54,214 nucleotides of DNA from Streptococcus sanguinis SK49 (lineage in GTDB: Bacteria > Bacillota > Bacilli > Lactobacillales > Streptococcaceae): contig NZ_GL890985.1 in assembly GCF_000212815.1 (NCBI RefSeq), forward strand, positions 738,534 through 792,747. Direction: 5' to 3'. Under the pieces are notes generated by a model. The model had not been told where the DNA came from and made no database searches. It saw only the letters and a list, made by a program, of their open reading frames with translations. The position numbers and the translations under genes are program-made. Below are positions 1-7,862 of this stretch, in pieces (within the stretch, counting starts at the first letter, position 1; the number at the start of each line of letters is the position of its first letter).

Positions 1-1
1 T

Positions 2-490
2 CTTCCACGTAAGGTGACCTTCAGTAAGGTCAACCTTGGCGGTACTGAAATTGCTGGTGCAGATATTCAAATTTTCCAAGGCAAAGAGGCAACTGGCAAT
101 CCTGTAGCGAAATGGACTTCAGAAGCAAATACATCGCATGAGCTTGAATTAGCTCCTGGAGTATATACCTTCCATGAAGCTGCAGCCCCAACCGGTTACT
201 TAGCTGTTACCGACATTGTGTTCCAAGTGAATCTCGATGGCACAGTAACAGTTGTAAATGCCAATGGAAATACAGTAGAATACAAGGGAGGGAAGTTAGT
301 CATAACTGACCAAACGAAACCGACTGATCCAGATCCGAAAAAATCAAATCAAGATAAACCTGGAGATAAGGCGAATACGAAGAAAATTCTGCCTTTCACA
401 GGTACAGAAATCAGCTTTACGCTACTTGCTATAGGCTTGATTATCATAGTTGGTTGTGGGGTTTATTTTGGGATTCGTTTCAAAAAATAA
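2..490 (+). CDS. LPxTG-anchored surface protein, C-terminal part (5' truncated by window)
   Basis: The frame is open to the left edge, so only the last ~160 residues are present. A CnaB/SpaA-type prealbumin-like domain is visible: a Lys in FSKVNLGG and a Glu in FHEAAAPTGY are placed like the isopeptide-bond Lys and Glu of that family. A Pro/Lys/Asp-rich wall-spanning linker follows, then the sortase signal ILPFTGTE, a hydrophobic helix and the basic tail RFKK. The product is expected to be covalently linked to peptidoglycan by sortase A and to act as an adhesin or pilin-like protein; the ligand cannot be told from this fragment. A strong terminator follows at once. Domain and sorting signal are seen directly; the adhesin role is inferred. 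Confidence 0.9.
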   Translation, partial: LPRKVTFSKVNLGGTEIAGADIQIFQGKEATGNPVAKWTSEANTSHELELAPGVYTFHEAAAPTGYLAVTDIVFQVNLDGTVTVVNANGNTVEYKGGKLVITDQTKPTDPDPKKSNQDKPGDKANTKKILPFTGTEISFTLLAIGLIIIVGCGVYFGIRFKK

Positions 491-497
491 AACAGAA

Positions 498-532
498 AAC
501 AAGTGTCAATGAACATTGACGCTTGTTTTTTT
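498..532 (+). terminator. Rho-independent terminator after surface protein
   Basis: AACAAGTGTCAATG pairs with CATTGACGCTTGTT (one wobble), followed by a T-run. Confidence 0.85.
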
Positions 533-620
533 ATGCGCTTGATGAAAGAAGGCAATAAGTATCGTTGAGTTTAGGGCTATTGATGCAGTTTAAGGGTAAT
601 CGAAAACTATTTTTTCTAAG

Positions 621-698
621 TGACAAAAATGTAAGTTTAAAGGCTAAAATGAAAGGTTATCTTATGGCAGCTAGTCTGGGAATTCGGTATCCTATAAG
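621..698 (+). promoter_or_regulatory. BceR-type operator and promoter of small peptide gene
   Basis: TGACA-AAAA-TGTAA (621-634) matches the motif TNACA-N4-TGTAA known for BceR-like response regulators. A second half-site ATGAAAG starts at 649, 20 bp after ATGTAAG. The -10 TATCCT starts at 688, exactly 39 bp after the second half-site, and the poor -35 is TGGCAG (665). The same layout recurs at 965 and 5714. A weak -35 with upstream sites suggests activator dependence. Confidence 0.75.
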
Positions 699-762
699 TG
701 TAAAGAAAAAGAAGATAAACGTCTTCCAAACTAATAATCAGATTTCAAGAAGGAGGCTTGCT

Positions 763-894
763 ATGAAAATCAATCTTTTTAACCATCGTCAAAGTAAACC
801 TAAAGCTCAAAAGATTTCCAAGGAAGAAATCGAGAAGACACGCCTAGGCTGTGCTTCCAGTCAATATTATTTCTGGCTGCAGTACAGTCACTGA
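763..894 (+). CDS. Small basic protein, probably a frameshifted small membrane peptide
   Basis: An ATG with a very good ribosome site (AAGGAGG) lies about 70 bases after a BceR-type promoter. As read, the product is 43 residues: a charged N-terminus of about 28 residues (many Lys, Gln, Glu), then a tail that does not look like a natural protein end. In the frame that opens at 849 the text continues as LCFQSILFLAAVQSLRDSII to a TAA at 915-917, a plausible transmembrane helix ending exactly at the following hairpin. One extra G near 847-848 would join the two parts into a 51-residue protein. I do not recognise the family. Its shared promoter motif with the ABC transporter and the NSR-like protease points to antimicrobial-peptide resistance (inference). 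Confidence 0.5.
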   Translation: MKINLFNHRQSKPKAQKISKEEIEKTRLGCASSQYYFWLQYSH

Positions 895-912
895 GAGATT
901 CCATTATTCAAG

Positions 913-947
913 GATAAGAGAAAGGTCAGTTGACTTTTCTCTTTATC
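913..947 (+). terminator. Hairpin after small peptide gene
   Basis: GATAAGAGAAAGGTCA pairs with TGACTTTTCTCTTTATC. There is no long T-run, so termination strength is uncertain. It abuts the stop codon of the frame-corrected small gene. Confidence 0.5.
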
Positions 948-964
948 CGACTTGGAGCACAAGA

Positions 965-1037
965 TGACAAAAATGTAAGATTGGCAGGCAAAATGAAAGA
1001 TTAGGTTATGGAAACTTGTCTGTCTTTCCGGTATGAT
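965..1037 (+). promoter_or_regulatory. BceR-type operator and promoter of ABC transporter
   Basis: TGACA-AAAA-TGTAA at 965-978 and half-site ATGAAAG at 993 (20 bp period). -35 TGGAAA is at 1009 and -10 TATGAT at 1032 (17-bp spacer). The half-site to -10 distance is 39, identical to the other two copies. Confidence 0.8.
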
Positions 1038-1072
1038 AGTAGTATCAATTTAAATAAAGAAGAGGTTCAAGT

Positions 1073-1834
1073 ATGACATTATTAGACGTACAGCACGTGA
1101 AAAAGATTTATAAAACTCGCTTTCAGGGCAGCCAGGTTGAGGCACTGAAAGACATTCACTTTACAGTAGAAAAAGGCGAATATGTCGCCATCATGGGGGA
1201 GTCAGGCTCTGGGAAATCCACCCTGCTCAACATCCTAGCCATGCTGGACAAGCCGACTGAGGGTCGCGTCTTTCTCAACGAAACTGACACAGCAACCATC
1301 AAAAATAGTCAAGCTTCCAGCTTCCGCCGGGAGAAATTAGGCTTTGTATTTCAGGATTTCAACCTGCTGGATACCCTGTCGGTCAAGGATAATATTCTCC
1401 TGCCTCTGGTTCTCTCTCGCCGTCCCATTACCGAGATGATGCAAAAGCTGGTTACGACCTGCAATGAGCTGGGGATTAACAAGCTTCAAGAGAAGTTTCC
1501 TTATGAGATTTCCGGTGGTCAGAAGCAGCGGGTTGCAGTGGCTCGGGCCATCATCACAGACCCTGAGATTCTGCTGGCGGACGAGCCGACGGGAGCCTTG
1601 GATTCCAAGTCTTCAGCGGCGTTGCTGGATGTCTTTGACGACATTAATGCCCGCGGTCAAACCATTCTCATGGTGACTCACTCAACGGCGGCGGCTAGCC
1701 GCGCCAAGCGGGTGCTCTTTATCAAGGATGGGATTCTTTATAATCAAATCTTCCGCGGCGACAAGACCGAGCGGCAGATGTTCCAAGAGATTTCCGATAC
1801 TCTGACAGTTATGGCAAGTGAGGTGAAGGACTAG
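1073..1834 (+). CDS. ABC transporter ATP-binding protein, BceA/NsrF type
   Basis: This 253-residue cytoplasmic ATPase powers the permease encoded next. Walker A GESGSGKST is at residues 42-50, the signature SGGQKQR starts near 147, and Walker B ILLADE ends near 171, followed by PTGALD, in the MacB/LolD/BceA subgroup. With a 10-TM FtsX-like partner it forms a BceAB-type module, which protects cell-wall lipid-cycle intermediates against bacitracin or lantibiotics and in many Firmicutes signals to a paired sensor kinase. Its stop codon overlaps the GTG start of the permease (shared base 1834), so the two are translationally coupled. The promoter has a BceR-type box, yet no two-component genes lie in this window. 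The NsrF-like assignment rests on co-regulation with an NSR-like protease. Confidence 0.9.
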   Translation: MTLLDVQHVKKIYKTRFQGSQVEALKDIHFTVEKGEYVAIMGESGSGKSTLLNILAMLDKPTEGRVFLNETDTATIKNSQASSFRREKLGFVFQDFNLLDTLSVKDNILLPLVLSRRPITEMMQKLVTTCNELGINKLQEKFPYEISGGQKQRVAVARAIITDPEILLADEPTGALDSKSSAALLDVFDDINARGQTILMVTHSTAAASRAKRVLFIKDGILYNQIFRGDKTERQMFQEISDTLTVMASEVKD

Positions 1835-3822
1835 TGTTTCGATTAGCAGCAAAATTGGCGGTATCCAATCTGATTAAGAACCGCCGTCTCTATTATCCTT
1901 TTGCACTGGCTACCTGTGTGGCTGTAGCCATTTCTTATATTTTCAACTCCTTGGCTTTTAATCCCAATCTATCCAAAATGACAGGGGCCAGCTCTGTTAT
2001 CCTCGTTTTGGTCCTAGGAGTCGTTATTGTGAACATCACAGCTGTAATTATTGTCTTTTATGCCAATCAATTTGTTATGAAGAATCGCTCCAAGGAGCTA
2101 GGGCTTTATGGTATGCTAGGTCTTAATAAGAGTCATCTCTTTGTTATGACCTTTATTGAGCTACTAATCTTCGGGCTAGTGGCTGTAAGCTTGGGGCTGA
2201 CTATTGGTGTTCTCTTTGACCAGCTGATTTATGCCTTTTTGCTCAAGCTCATGGGTACCAAGGTGGTTCTAGTTTCGACATTTCAACCTTTTGTATTGGT
2301 ATTGATTATCATTTTCTATTCTTTTGTATTTTTCTGTTTGGTAATTAAAAATGGCTTTTACTTAAGAAAGTTTGATGCTCTGCAATTAGTCAAAGAAAAA
2401 AATAGCGGGGAGAAAAAGAGTCGCTTTTTACTCTTGCAAACTATTATTGGTATGTCTTCTCTCGCTTTTGGCTATTATCTTGCTTTAGGTGTATCTAATC
2501 CGATGGCAGCCATTATCATTTTCTTCGTGGCCGTACTTTTTGTTATTCTAGGGACTTATCTGCTTTTTAATGCAGGAACAACTGTTTTCTTGCAATTTTT
2601 GAAAAAGAAGAAGACGTTTTATTATCAGCCTGATAACATGATTTCGGTATCTAATCTAATTTTTCGAATGAAGAAAAATGCAATCGGTTTAGCGACAATT
2701 TCTATTTTGTCGACAATGGTTCTGGTTACCTTATCTGGTGGAGCCAACATTTATGCTGGTGGTGATTATATGCAGAATGCCATGTTCCCGCATGATTTCA
2801 GTATCCAAGGAAAAGAAGTAACAGGTGAGGTGCTGGACCAAGCTTTGACAGAGTTTGTTCAAGAGCAGCAGCTGCAGATTAGTAAAAAAGTTATTTACCA
2901 GTATTATACGATAGGAGTTAGCGGTCGAACTGGTAATCAGCTAGATATTTATTCTAAGGGACAGAAATCATTCACTCCAAATCTTTATATTTTGGCCATT
3001 TCTGAGAGTGATTATCAAGGAATGACGGGTCAAAATCTTCAGCTTAAAGATGATGAAGTAGCCATATTTGAGCAAGGACTGGAACTAGATAGCAAAAAAG
3101 ATTTACAGCTAGCTGATAAAAATTTAAAAATCAAGAAAAAATTAAAAGAAGATTTCGTTTTCGGTAATATACCCGATCCGATGAATATGATAGTGCCTGA
3201 AAAAATCTATATGGTAGCTAAAAATCCGAGTCAAATCTTTTCTTCATTGATGAACGATTACGCTGTCAATGTTAACTATTATGGAGGATTAAATCTCAAG
3301 CTTCCAAAAGAAGAACAGAGAAAACTCAAAGAAGCATACCAAGAAAAGCTAAGCAGTTTTAATACCACCTTACCTGAAAATCAAGGTATTTATGGTTCGG
3401 TGACAGCCTTTGATAAACAAGAAATAAAAGGAATGCTAGGTGGTATGTTCTTTATTGGAATTTTCTTATCAATCGTTTTTATGCTTGGAACTGTTCTTAT
3501 CATCTACTACAAGCAGATTTCTGAAGGCTATGAAGATCGAGAAGGCTTTGTTATTTTACAAAAGGTTGGATTGGACGAAAAACAAATTAAGAAAACGATT
3601 CGTAGGCAAATTCTGATAGTCTTTTTCCTACCACTAATCTTTGCTTTTCTTCATTTGGCATTTGCCTATCACATGTTGAGCTTGATTTTATCTGCTTTAG
3701 GGGTGCTGAATGCCACACTCATGTTAGTGGTGACTCTGGGTGTTTGCGCTCTGTTTATTGCAGTATATGTTGGTGTCTTTCTCATTACTTCTCGCAGCTA
3801 TCGTAAAATTGTGGCTATGTGA
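1834..3822 (+). CDS. ABC transporter permease, BceB/NsrP type (FtsX family)
   Basis: This 662-residue integral membrane protein starts with GTG overlapping the ATPase stop codon. About six hydrophobic segments fill residues 18-265, another lies near 285-305, then a long hydrophilic region (about 305-525) that should be extracellular, and three final helices. That layout, with the large external domain between TM7 and TM8, is the hallmark of BceB-type permeases, where the domain senses or binds the peptide antibiotic complex. Length fits the family (about 650-670). With the ATPase it probably removes lantibiotic-like or bacitracin-like antimicrobials from their target. Substrate cannot be read from sequence. 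Confidence 0.9.
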   Translation: MFRLAAKLAVSNLIKNRRLYYPFALATCVAVAISYIFNSLAFNPNLSKMTGASSVILVLVLGVVIVNITAVIIVFYANQFVMKNRSKELGLYGMLGLNKSHLFVMTFIELLIFGLVAVSLGLTIGVLFDQLIYAFLLKLMGTKVVLVSTFQPFVLVLIIIFYSFVFFCLVIKNGFYLRKFDALQLVKEKNSGEKKSRFLLLQTIIGMSSLAFGYYLALGVSNPMAAIIIFFVAVLFVILGTYLLFNAGTTVFLQFLKKKKTFYYQPDNMISVSNLIFRMKKNAIGLATISILSTMVLVTLSGGANIYAGGDYMQNAMFPHDFSIQGKEVTGEVLDQALTEFVQEQQLQISKKVIYQYYTIGVSGRTGNQLDIYSKGQKSFTPNLYILAISESDYQGMTGQNLQLKDDEVAIFEQGLELDSKKDLQLADKNLKIKKKLKEDFVFGNIPDPMNMIVPEKIYMVAKNPSQIFSSLMNDYAVNVNYYGGLNLKLPKEEQRKLKEAYQEKLSSFNTTLPENQGIYGSVTAFDKQEIKGMLGGMFFIGIFLSIVFMLGTVLIIYYKQISEGYEDREGFVILQKVGLDEKQIKKTIRRQILIVFFLPLIFAFLHLAFAYHMLSLILSALGVLNATLMLVVTLGVCALFIAVYVGVFLITSRSYRKIVAM

Positions 3823-3866
3823 TAGTAGAGACAGGCTTCATATAGCTTTCATCTATTTTAAAGACT

Positions 3867-3896
3867 TAGGCTGAGATTTCTCTCAGCCTTTCTTTT
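3867..3896 (+). terminator. Terminator of ABC transporter operon
   Basis: TAGGCTGAGA and TCTCAGCCTT form the stem, followed by TTCTTTT. Confidence 0.8.
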
Positions 3897-4022
3897 CGGT
3901 AAATTTCTGAGAAAGATTCCTAAAAGCGTGGAAATATGATAAAATAGGACGTTAATGCAATTAGGAGAATAAAAATAGATGAATATATTTAGAAAAAAGA
4001 TGCCAGTAAGGATAGAACGGGC

Positions 4023-5378
4023 ATGCGACGTCACTTGAAAATTCCTGATCTGATTTTGCTTGGTATTGGTGCCATGGTAGGAACTGGGATTTTCACAATT
4101 ACAGGGACCGGGGCGGCCAAATATGCTGGGCCTGCTCTGACCGTTTCGATTGTCATTTCAGCTCTTTGTGTGAGTATTTCGGCTCTTTTTTACGCTGAGT
4201 TTGCCTCACGGATTCCGGCCAATGGCGGAGCCTACAGTTATATTTATGCGGTTCTGGGAGAATTTCCTGCTTGGCTGGCTGGCTGGCTGACCATCATGGA
4301 GTTCATGACCGCTATTTCAGGTGTTGCCTCTGGCTGGGGTTCTTATCTGAAGGGCTTGCTGAGCGGCTTTGGCATCCAACTGCCGGCAGCTCTGAATGGC
4401 ACCTTCAATCCAAAAGCAGGTACTTATGTGGACTTGCTGCCTATTCTGGTCTTGGTCTTCGTTACAGGTGTTGTCCTTTTGAACTCAAAGGCAGCCCTGC
4501 GCTTCAACTCAGCCTTGGTGGTCTTGAAATTCTCAGCCTTGGCAATCTTTATCATTGCAGGATTTTTCTTCATCAAACCAGAAAATTGGTCTAACTTTTC
4601 ACCTTTTGGCTTCGGAGAAATTTATGGCGGTAAGGTCGGCATCATGGCCGGGGCTTCACTCATGTTCTTTGCCTTTCTTGGCTTTGAGTCCATTTCCATG
4701 GCGGTCGATGAAATCAAAGAACCTCAAAAGAATGTTCCGCGCGGAATTGTCTTATCCTTGAGCATTGTGACCATTCTCTATATTTTGGTGACCTTGGTCT
4801 TGACTGGGATTGTCCACTATAGCAAGCTGGATGTCTCAGATGCGGTGGCCTTTGCCTTGCGCAGTGTCGGACTTGGCTGGGCGGCTAACTATATCTCTGT
4901 CGTCGCTATTTTGACTCTGATTACTGTCTGCATTTCCATGACCTACGCCCTGTCGCGGATGATTTACAGTATTGCGCGTGATGGTCTCTTGCCTCGCTCT
5001 TTCAAAAAATTGACAGAGACCAGTCGGGTGCCAAAGAATGCAACGATTTTAGTAGGGATTGCCTCGGCTGTCTGTGCGGGCATGTTCCCTTTGGCTAGCA
5101 TCGCTTCTTTCCTGAACATCTGTACCTTGGCCTATCTGATTTTATTGGCACTAGCTGTCTTAAAATTGCGGAAAGATCAAGGAATGCCCAAAGCTGGGGA
5201 ATTTAAAACACCTCTGGTACCTCTGACACCGATTTTGTCCATTATCATCTGCCTGTCCTTTATGACCCAGTATACTAAGGAAACCTGGCAGGCCTTTGGA
5301 ATTGCCCTAGCGCTGGGAAGTCTTATCTATGGATTTTATGGTTATCGAAACTCTGAAATCGCTGTAAAAGAGAAGTAG
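4023..5378 (+). CDS. APC-family amino acid permease (N-terminus disrupted by one-base loss)
   Basis: The 451 residues readable from the internal ATG form a 12-helix APC-superfamily amino acid transporter (YfnA-like). The LLGIGAMVGTGIF motif opens TM1 and conserved segments run to the end, so the membrane core is intact. The good ribosome site (AGGAG, 3963-3967) belongs to an ATG at 3979, whose frame reads MNIFRKK and then goes out of phase. In the frame of the core the same bases give KKDASKDRTG before MRRHLK. One A added to the A6 run at 3993-3998 restores a continuous protein about 15 residues longer. Without correction, translation would need the internal ATG, which has no clear ribosome site. 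Substrate unknown; cationic or neutral amino acids are usual for the family. Confidence 0.8.
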   Translation: MRRHLKIPDLILLGIGAMVGTGIFTITGTGAAKYAGPALTVSIVISALCVSISALFYAEFASRIPANGGAYSYIYAVLGEFPAWLAGWLTIMEFMTAISGVASGWGSYLKGLLSGFGIQLPAALNGTFNPKAGTYVDLLPILVLVFVTGVVLLNSKAALRFNSALVVLKFSALAIFIIAGFFFIKPENWSNFSPFGFGEIYGGKVGIMAGASLMFFAFLGFESISMAVDEIKEPQKNVPRGIVLSLSIVTILYILVTLVLTGIVHYSKLDVSDAVAFALRSVGLGWAANYISVVAILTLITVCISMTYALSRMIYSIARDGLLPRSFKKLTETSRVPKNATILVGIASAVCAGMFPLASIASFLNICTLAYLILLALAVLKLRKDQGMPKAGEFKTPLVPLTPILSIIICLSFMTQYTKETWQAFGIALALGSLIYGFYGYRNSEIAVKEK

Positions 5379-5421
5379 GGATAAAGTATTGATATTAAAG
5401 AGAAAGAAGAAATAGAAAAGA

Positions 5422-5691
5422 ATGAAAAAACTTAACCTAAGCCAAAAGAAAAAAATCTGGCTCTTTGCCCTTGCTTTGCTTGCCCTGATCTTATTAGCGA
5501 TTGTGATCAATATCCAACTGAACCAGCCTGAAGATATGCATGCTGATTATGTTCGGCTTTGGAAGACAACTTGGCATGAGGAAAATAAAGACTGGCTCTA
5601 TCCATTGAAAAATATCTGTCTTGTTATTCTGGCAGTTCTGGCTGGGTCTGGTTTGATGATTGCATGTTCCAAGAGTGAGAGATGGAAATAA
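5422..5691 (+). CDS. Small two-TM membrane protein of unknown function
   Basis: An 89-residue protein starting 43 bp after the permease, probably in the same transcript. A basic N-terminus (KKLNLSQKKK) precedes one helix at about residues 12-31. A hydrophilic, Trp-rich loop of about 30 residues follows, then a second helix at about 61-80 and a short basic tail. I do not recognise the family. The positive-inside pattern suggests both ends are cytoplasmic and the loop outside. Confidence 0.65.
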   Translation: MKKLNLSQKKKIWLFALALLALILLAIVINIQLNQPEDMHADYVRLWKTTWHEENKDWLYPLKNICLVILAVLAGSGLMIACSKSERWK

Positions 5692-5713
5692 GCTTTTGTA
5701 GATTAAAATAATC

Positions 5714-5787
5714 TTACAAAAATGTAAGATTAGCTATGATAAATGTAAGGTAGAGACATGGAAAATATGTCTCTATTTTGCTATAAT
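5714..5787 (+). promoter_or_regulatory. BceR-type operator and promoter of the NSR-like protease
   Basis: TTACA-AAAA-TGTAA (5714-5727) and half-site ATGTAAG (5743). -35 TGGAAA is at 5759 and -10 TATAAT at 5782 (17-bp spacer). The half-site to -10 distance is again 39 bp. The -10 lies downstream of an in-frame ATG at 5758, which rules that ATG out as the start. Confidence 0.8.
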
Positions 5788-5823
5788 CAGCTCAGAAATC
5801 CTCACAAGAAAGGTTGCGAGATT

Positions 5824-6768
5824 ATGAAAAAAGTCCTTTTAGGTTGCTCAGGAACAGTGCTGGTTTTGCTTGCTCTTTTAATAGGTTTTCTAGCCTACTT
5901 TGGTCCAGACTATGGCATTTTTCTTTTCCCACCTAGTCCGCAGGACTACGCTCGCTCGGTTGTAAAAAAGCTTGATTTCGGTCTTTATACGGGCAAAGAC
6001 TGGGAAAATGAGAAAAAGAAAGCTTTAGAGAAGCTTGAATCAGCCAAGGCTTATCAAGACACCTATCCTGTCTTGGAAAAATTAACCAAAGAGGCTGGCG
6101 GGAAGCATTCTTATTTTTTAAGCCCACAGGATAATCCCGAAAATAGTCCAGAAAGCAAAAATCAGCCTGAAGTGCAGAATCGGGAGAGTATTCTCTATGT
6201 AAAAGTTCCTGCTTTCACTGGTGGCGCACAGGCAGCGAAGACTTATGCCAACAAACTATCAGCAGCTCTTAAAAAGGATGACTATCAAGCGGTTCTTGTG
6301 GATTTGAGAGACAATACCGGTGGGAATATGTATCCGATGATTGCTGGGCTGTCCTCTCTTTTGCCTGATGAAGACCTCTTCCAATTCGTTTATAAAAACG
6401 GAAGCAAGAGCGCGGTTTCTCGATCAGATATTCTTAATCAGCTTGGTCTGGATCAGACTGATGAGAAAGCAAAGAAAGTGCAAATAGCCGTCCTTATCAA
6501 TGGGAAGACAGGTAGCTCAGGAGAGATGACTGTTTTAGCTTTTAAGGGATTGGAAAACGTTAGAATATTTGGTCAGCCAACGGCAAGCTATACTACGGGA
6601 AATAATTATTATCAACTGTATGATGGAGCGGTTTTGCTCTTGACTACCTCGAGTATCTTAGATCGCACAGGCAAGCTTTATGAGAATGAGGCAATTCAGC
6701 CCGATGTCCTAACAGACCAGCCTTTAGAAGAGGCGGAGTCTTGGTTGAAGGGACAGATAGGAGAATAG
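5824..6768 (+). CDS. nsr: Nisin-resistance-protein-like S41 family protease
   Basis: The 314-residue product resembles the lantibiotic-resistance protease NSR of streptococci and lactococci, which cleaves the C-terminal tail of nisin at the cell surface. An N-terminal membrane anchor (about residues 4-26) is followed by the external domain. The family features are visible: FPPSPQDY after the anchor, GGKHSY with the candidate catalytic His at 95, the core VDLRDNTGG near 159-167, and TGSSGEM (229-235) with the catalytic Ser. Length matches NSR (about 318). The start at 5824 is chosen because a ribosome site precedes it and the -10 lies at 5782. Its promoter shares the BceR-type box with the ABC transporter upstream, as expected for an Nsr-type module, but the usual NsrRK two-component genes are not nearby. 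The specific peptide substrate is inference. Confidence 0.88.
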   Translation: MKKVLLGCSGTVLVLLALLIGFLAYFGPDYGIFLFPPSPQDYARSVVKKLDFGLYTGKDWENEKKKALEKLESAKAYQDTYPVLEKLTKEAGGKHSYFLSPQDNPENSPESKNQPEVQNRESILYVKVPAFTGGAQAAKTYANKLSAALKKDDYQAVLVDLRDNTGGNMYPMIAGLSSLLPDEDLFQFVYKNGSKSAVSRSDILNQLGLDQTDEKAKKVQIAVLINGKTGSSGEMTVLAFKGLENVRIFGQPTASYTTGNNYYQLYDGAVLLLTTSSILDRTGKLYENEAIQPDVLTDQPLEEAESWLKGQIGE

Positions 6769-6775
6769 TTCATTG

Positions 6776-6800
6776 AAAGCAGTCAAAGAGACTGCTTTTC
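6776..6800 (+). terminator. Terminator of NSR-like gene
   Basis: AAAGCAGTC pairs with GACTGCTTT. An extended -10 (TGCTATAAT, 6801-6809) for the next gene follows directly. Confidence 0.75.
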
Positions 6801-6831
6801 TGCTATAATAAAGAGAAGAACGAGGTGACAA

Positions 6832-7257
6832 ATGATTCGTAAAGTAAAACTAAGAGATGCCGTAGCCATTCAGCGGCTTAATGCAGAGTGCTTGGGTTAT
6901 GACTTCGATAGGGAAGCGACGGAGGCTCAACTAAAGAGGTTACTAGAGAGTGACCAGCATTTGATTTTGGTAGCTGAAGAAGGCGGACAGGTCATAGGTT
7001 ACGCTCATGCGGTTAGCTACGACTGTCTCTATTTCCCATCCTTGCTCAATCTCTTGGCTTTGGCCGTCGCTCCGGATTTTCAAGGGCAGGGACATGGCAG
7101 AGCGCTGATGCAAGCTTTGCGTGAAAAGGGGAAAGAGGCTGGCTACACAGGAATTCGGATTAATTCAGGCATTTCCCGCTCATCAGCCCATGAATTTTAC
7201 CACAGCCTTGGTTGCAGTGAAAAAGCAGACCAGAAACGATTTTATTGGGGATTTTAG
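6832..7257 (+). CDS. GNAT family N-acetyltransferase
   Basis: A 141-residue single-domain acetyltransferase. The acetyl-CoA loop is visible as VAPDFQGQGHGRALMQAL (near residues 80-97), preceded by the usual beta strand, and the C-terminal SSAHEFYHSLG motif fits the GNAT fold. It starts with a good ribosome site (GAGGTG) and is followed after 15 bp by another GNAT gene, so the two probably share the promoter at 6801-6809. The substrate (small molecule, peptide or protein amine) cannot be predicted. Confidence 0.88.
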   Translation: MIRKVKLRDAVAIQRLNAECLGYDFDREATEAQLKRLLESDQHLILVAEEGGQVIGYAHAVSYDCLYFPSLLNLLALAVAPDFQGQGHGRALMQALREKGKEAGYTGIRINSGISRSSAHEFYHSLGCSEKADQKRFYWGF

Positions 7258-7272
7258 AGAAAGGAGGAGTAG

Positions 7273-7731
7273 ATGATGATTGAACCGCTAACCCAGCAGC
7301 ATGCTTTGGAAATTGCTAAGGACTGGCATTATGAGGCGCCTTATGACTTTTATGATATGAAAAATGACCTGGAAGATTATGAAGAAATGGTTTCTCCTGA
7401 AGCGCGCGGAGACCGTTATTATCAAGTACTGAGTGAAGGGGAACTCTATGGATTTTTCTGCTTGGAGCAGAAAGGAGAGCGCATTTTGGAACTTGGTTTG
7501 GGGATGAAGCCGGAGCACTGCGGAAAAGGTCAAGGCGCGGCATTTTTGCAGGAAATTCTGGACTTTATCAAGAAAAAATTTGCGCCCCAAGTCCTAAGGC
7601 TATCCGTGGCAGACTTCAATCACCGAGCCCAGCAGCTTTATCTCAACATGGGCTTTGAAGTGGTGAGGCGCATCCCGCAGGAAAGCAATGGTGATATTCA
7701 TCTCTTTGTGGAGATGGAGAAAAACACCTAA
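7273..7731 (+). CDS. GNAT family N-acetyltransferase
   Basis: A 152-residue GNAT protein with LGLGMKPEHCGKGQGAAFL as acetyl-CoA-binding segment (near 75-93) and VADFNHRAQQLYLNMGFE as the C-terminal GNAT motif, resembling RimI/YjdJ-like proteins. Two ATG codons occur in tandem (7273 and 7276) after AAGGAGG; either may be used. It is only distantly similar to the preceding GNAT, so this is not a recent duplication. Substrate unknown. Confidence 0.87.
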   Translation: MMIEPLTQQHALEIAKDWHYEAPYDFYDMKNDLEDYEEMVSPEARGDRYYQVLSEGELYGFFCLEQKGERILELGLGMKPEHCGKGQGAAFLQEILDFIKKKFAPQVLRLSVADFNHRAQQLYLNMGFEVVRRIPQESNGDIHLFVEMEKNT

Positions 7732-7862
7732 TTTTAGACTTTGTTGCAAAGCAACAGAAAAACTTGTTGACAGTCAAGAAAAAGTTGTTCAACATACTTA
7801 TGACTACTGGCGGCTAGTAGGGAATTTGTTAAAGATTACCAATAAACAAAAGGAGAAAACCA

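Noticed and set aside
565..762. Upstream extension of the small gene at 763 to a 109-residue protein
   Set aside because: The extension begins before the BceR-type operator and -10, so it would not be on the transcript; the strong ribosome site is at 763.
3979..4036. Separate 19-codon peptide starting at 3979
   Set aside because: Its sequence is better explained as the out-of-frame start of the permease after loss of one A.
5758..5823. Start of the NSR-like gene at the upstream ATG 5758
   Set aside because: The -10 (5782-5787) lies after it; the anchored protein starts at 5824 with a ribosome site.
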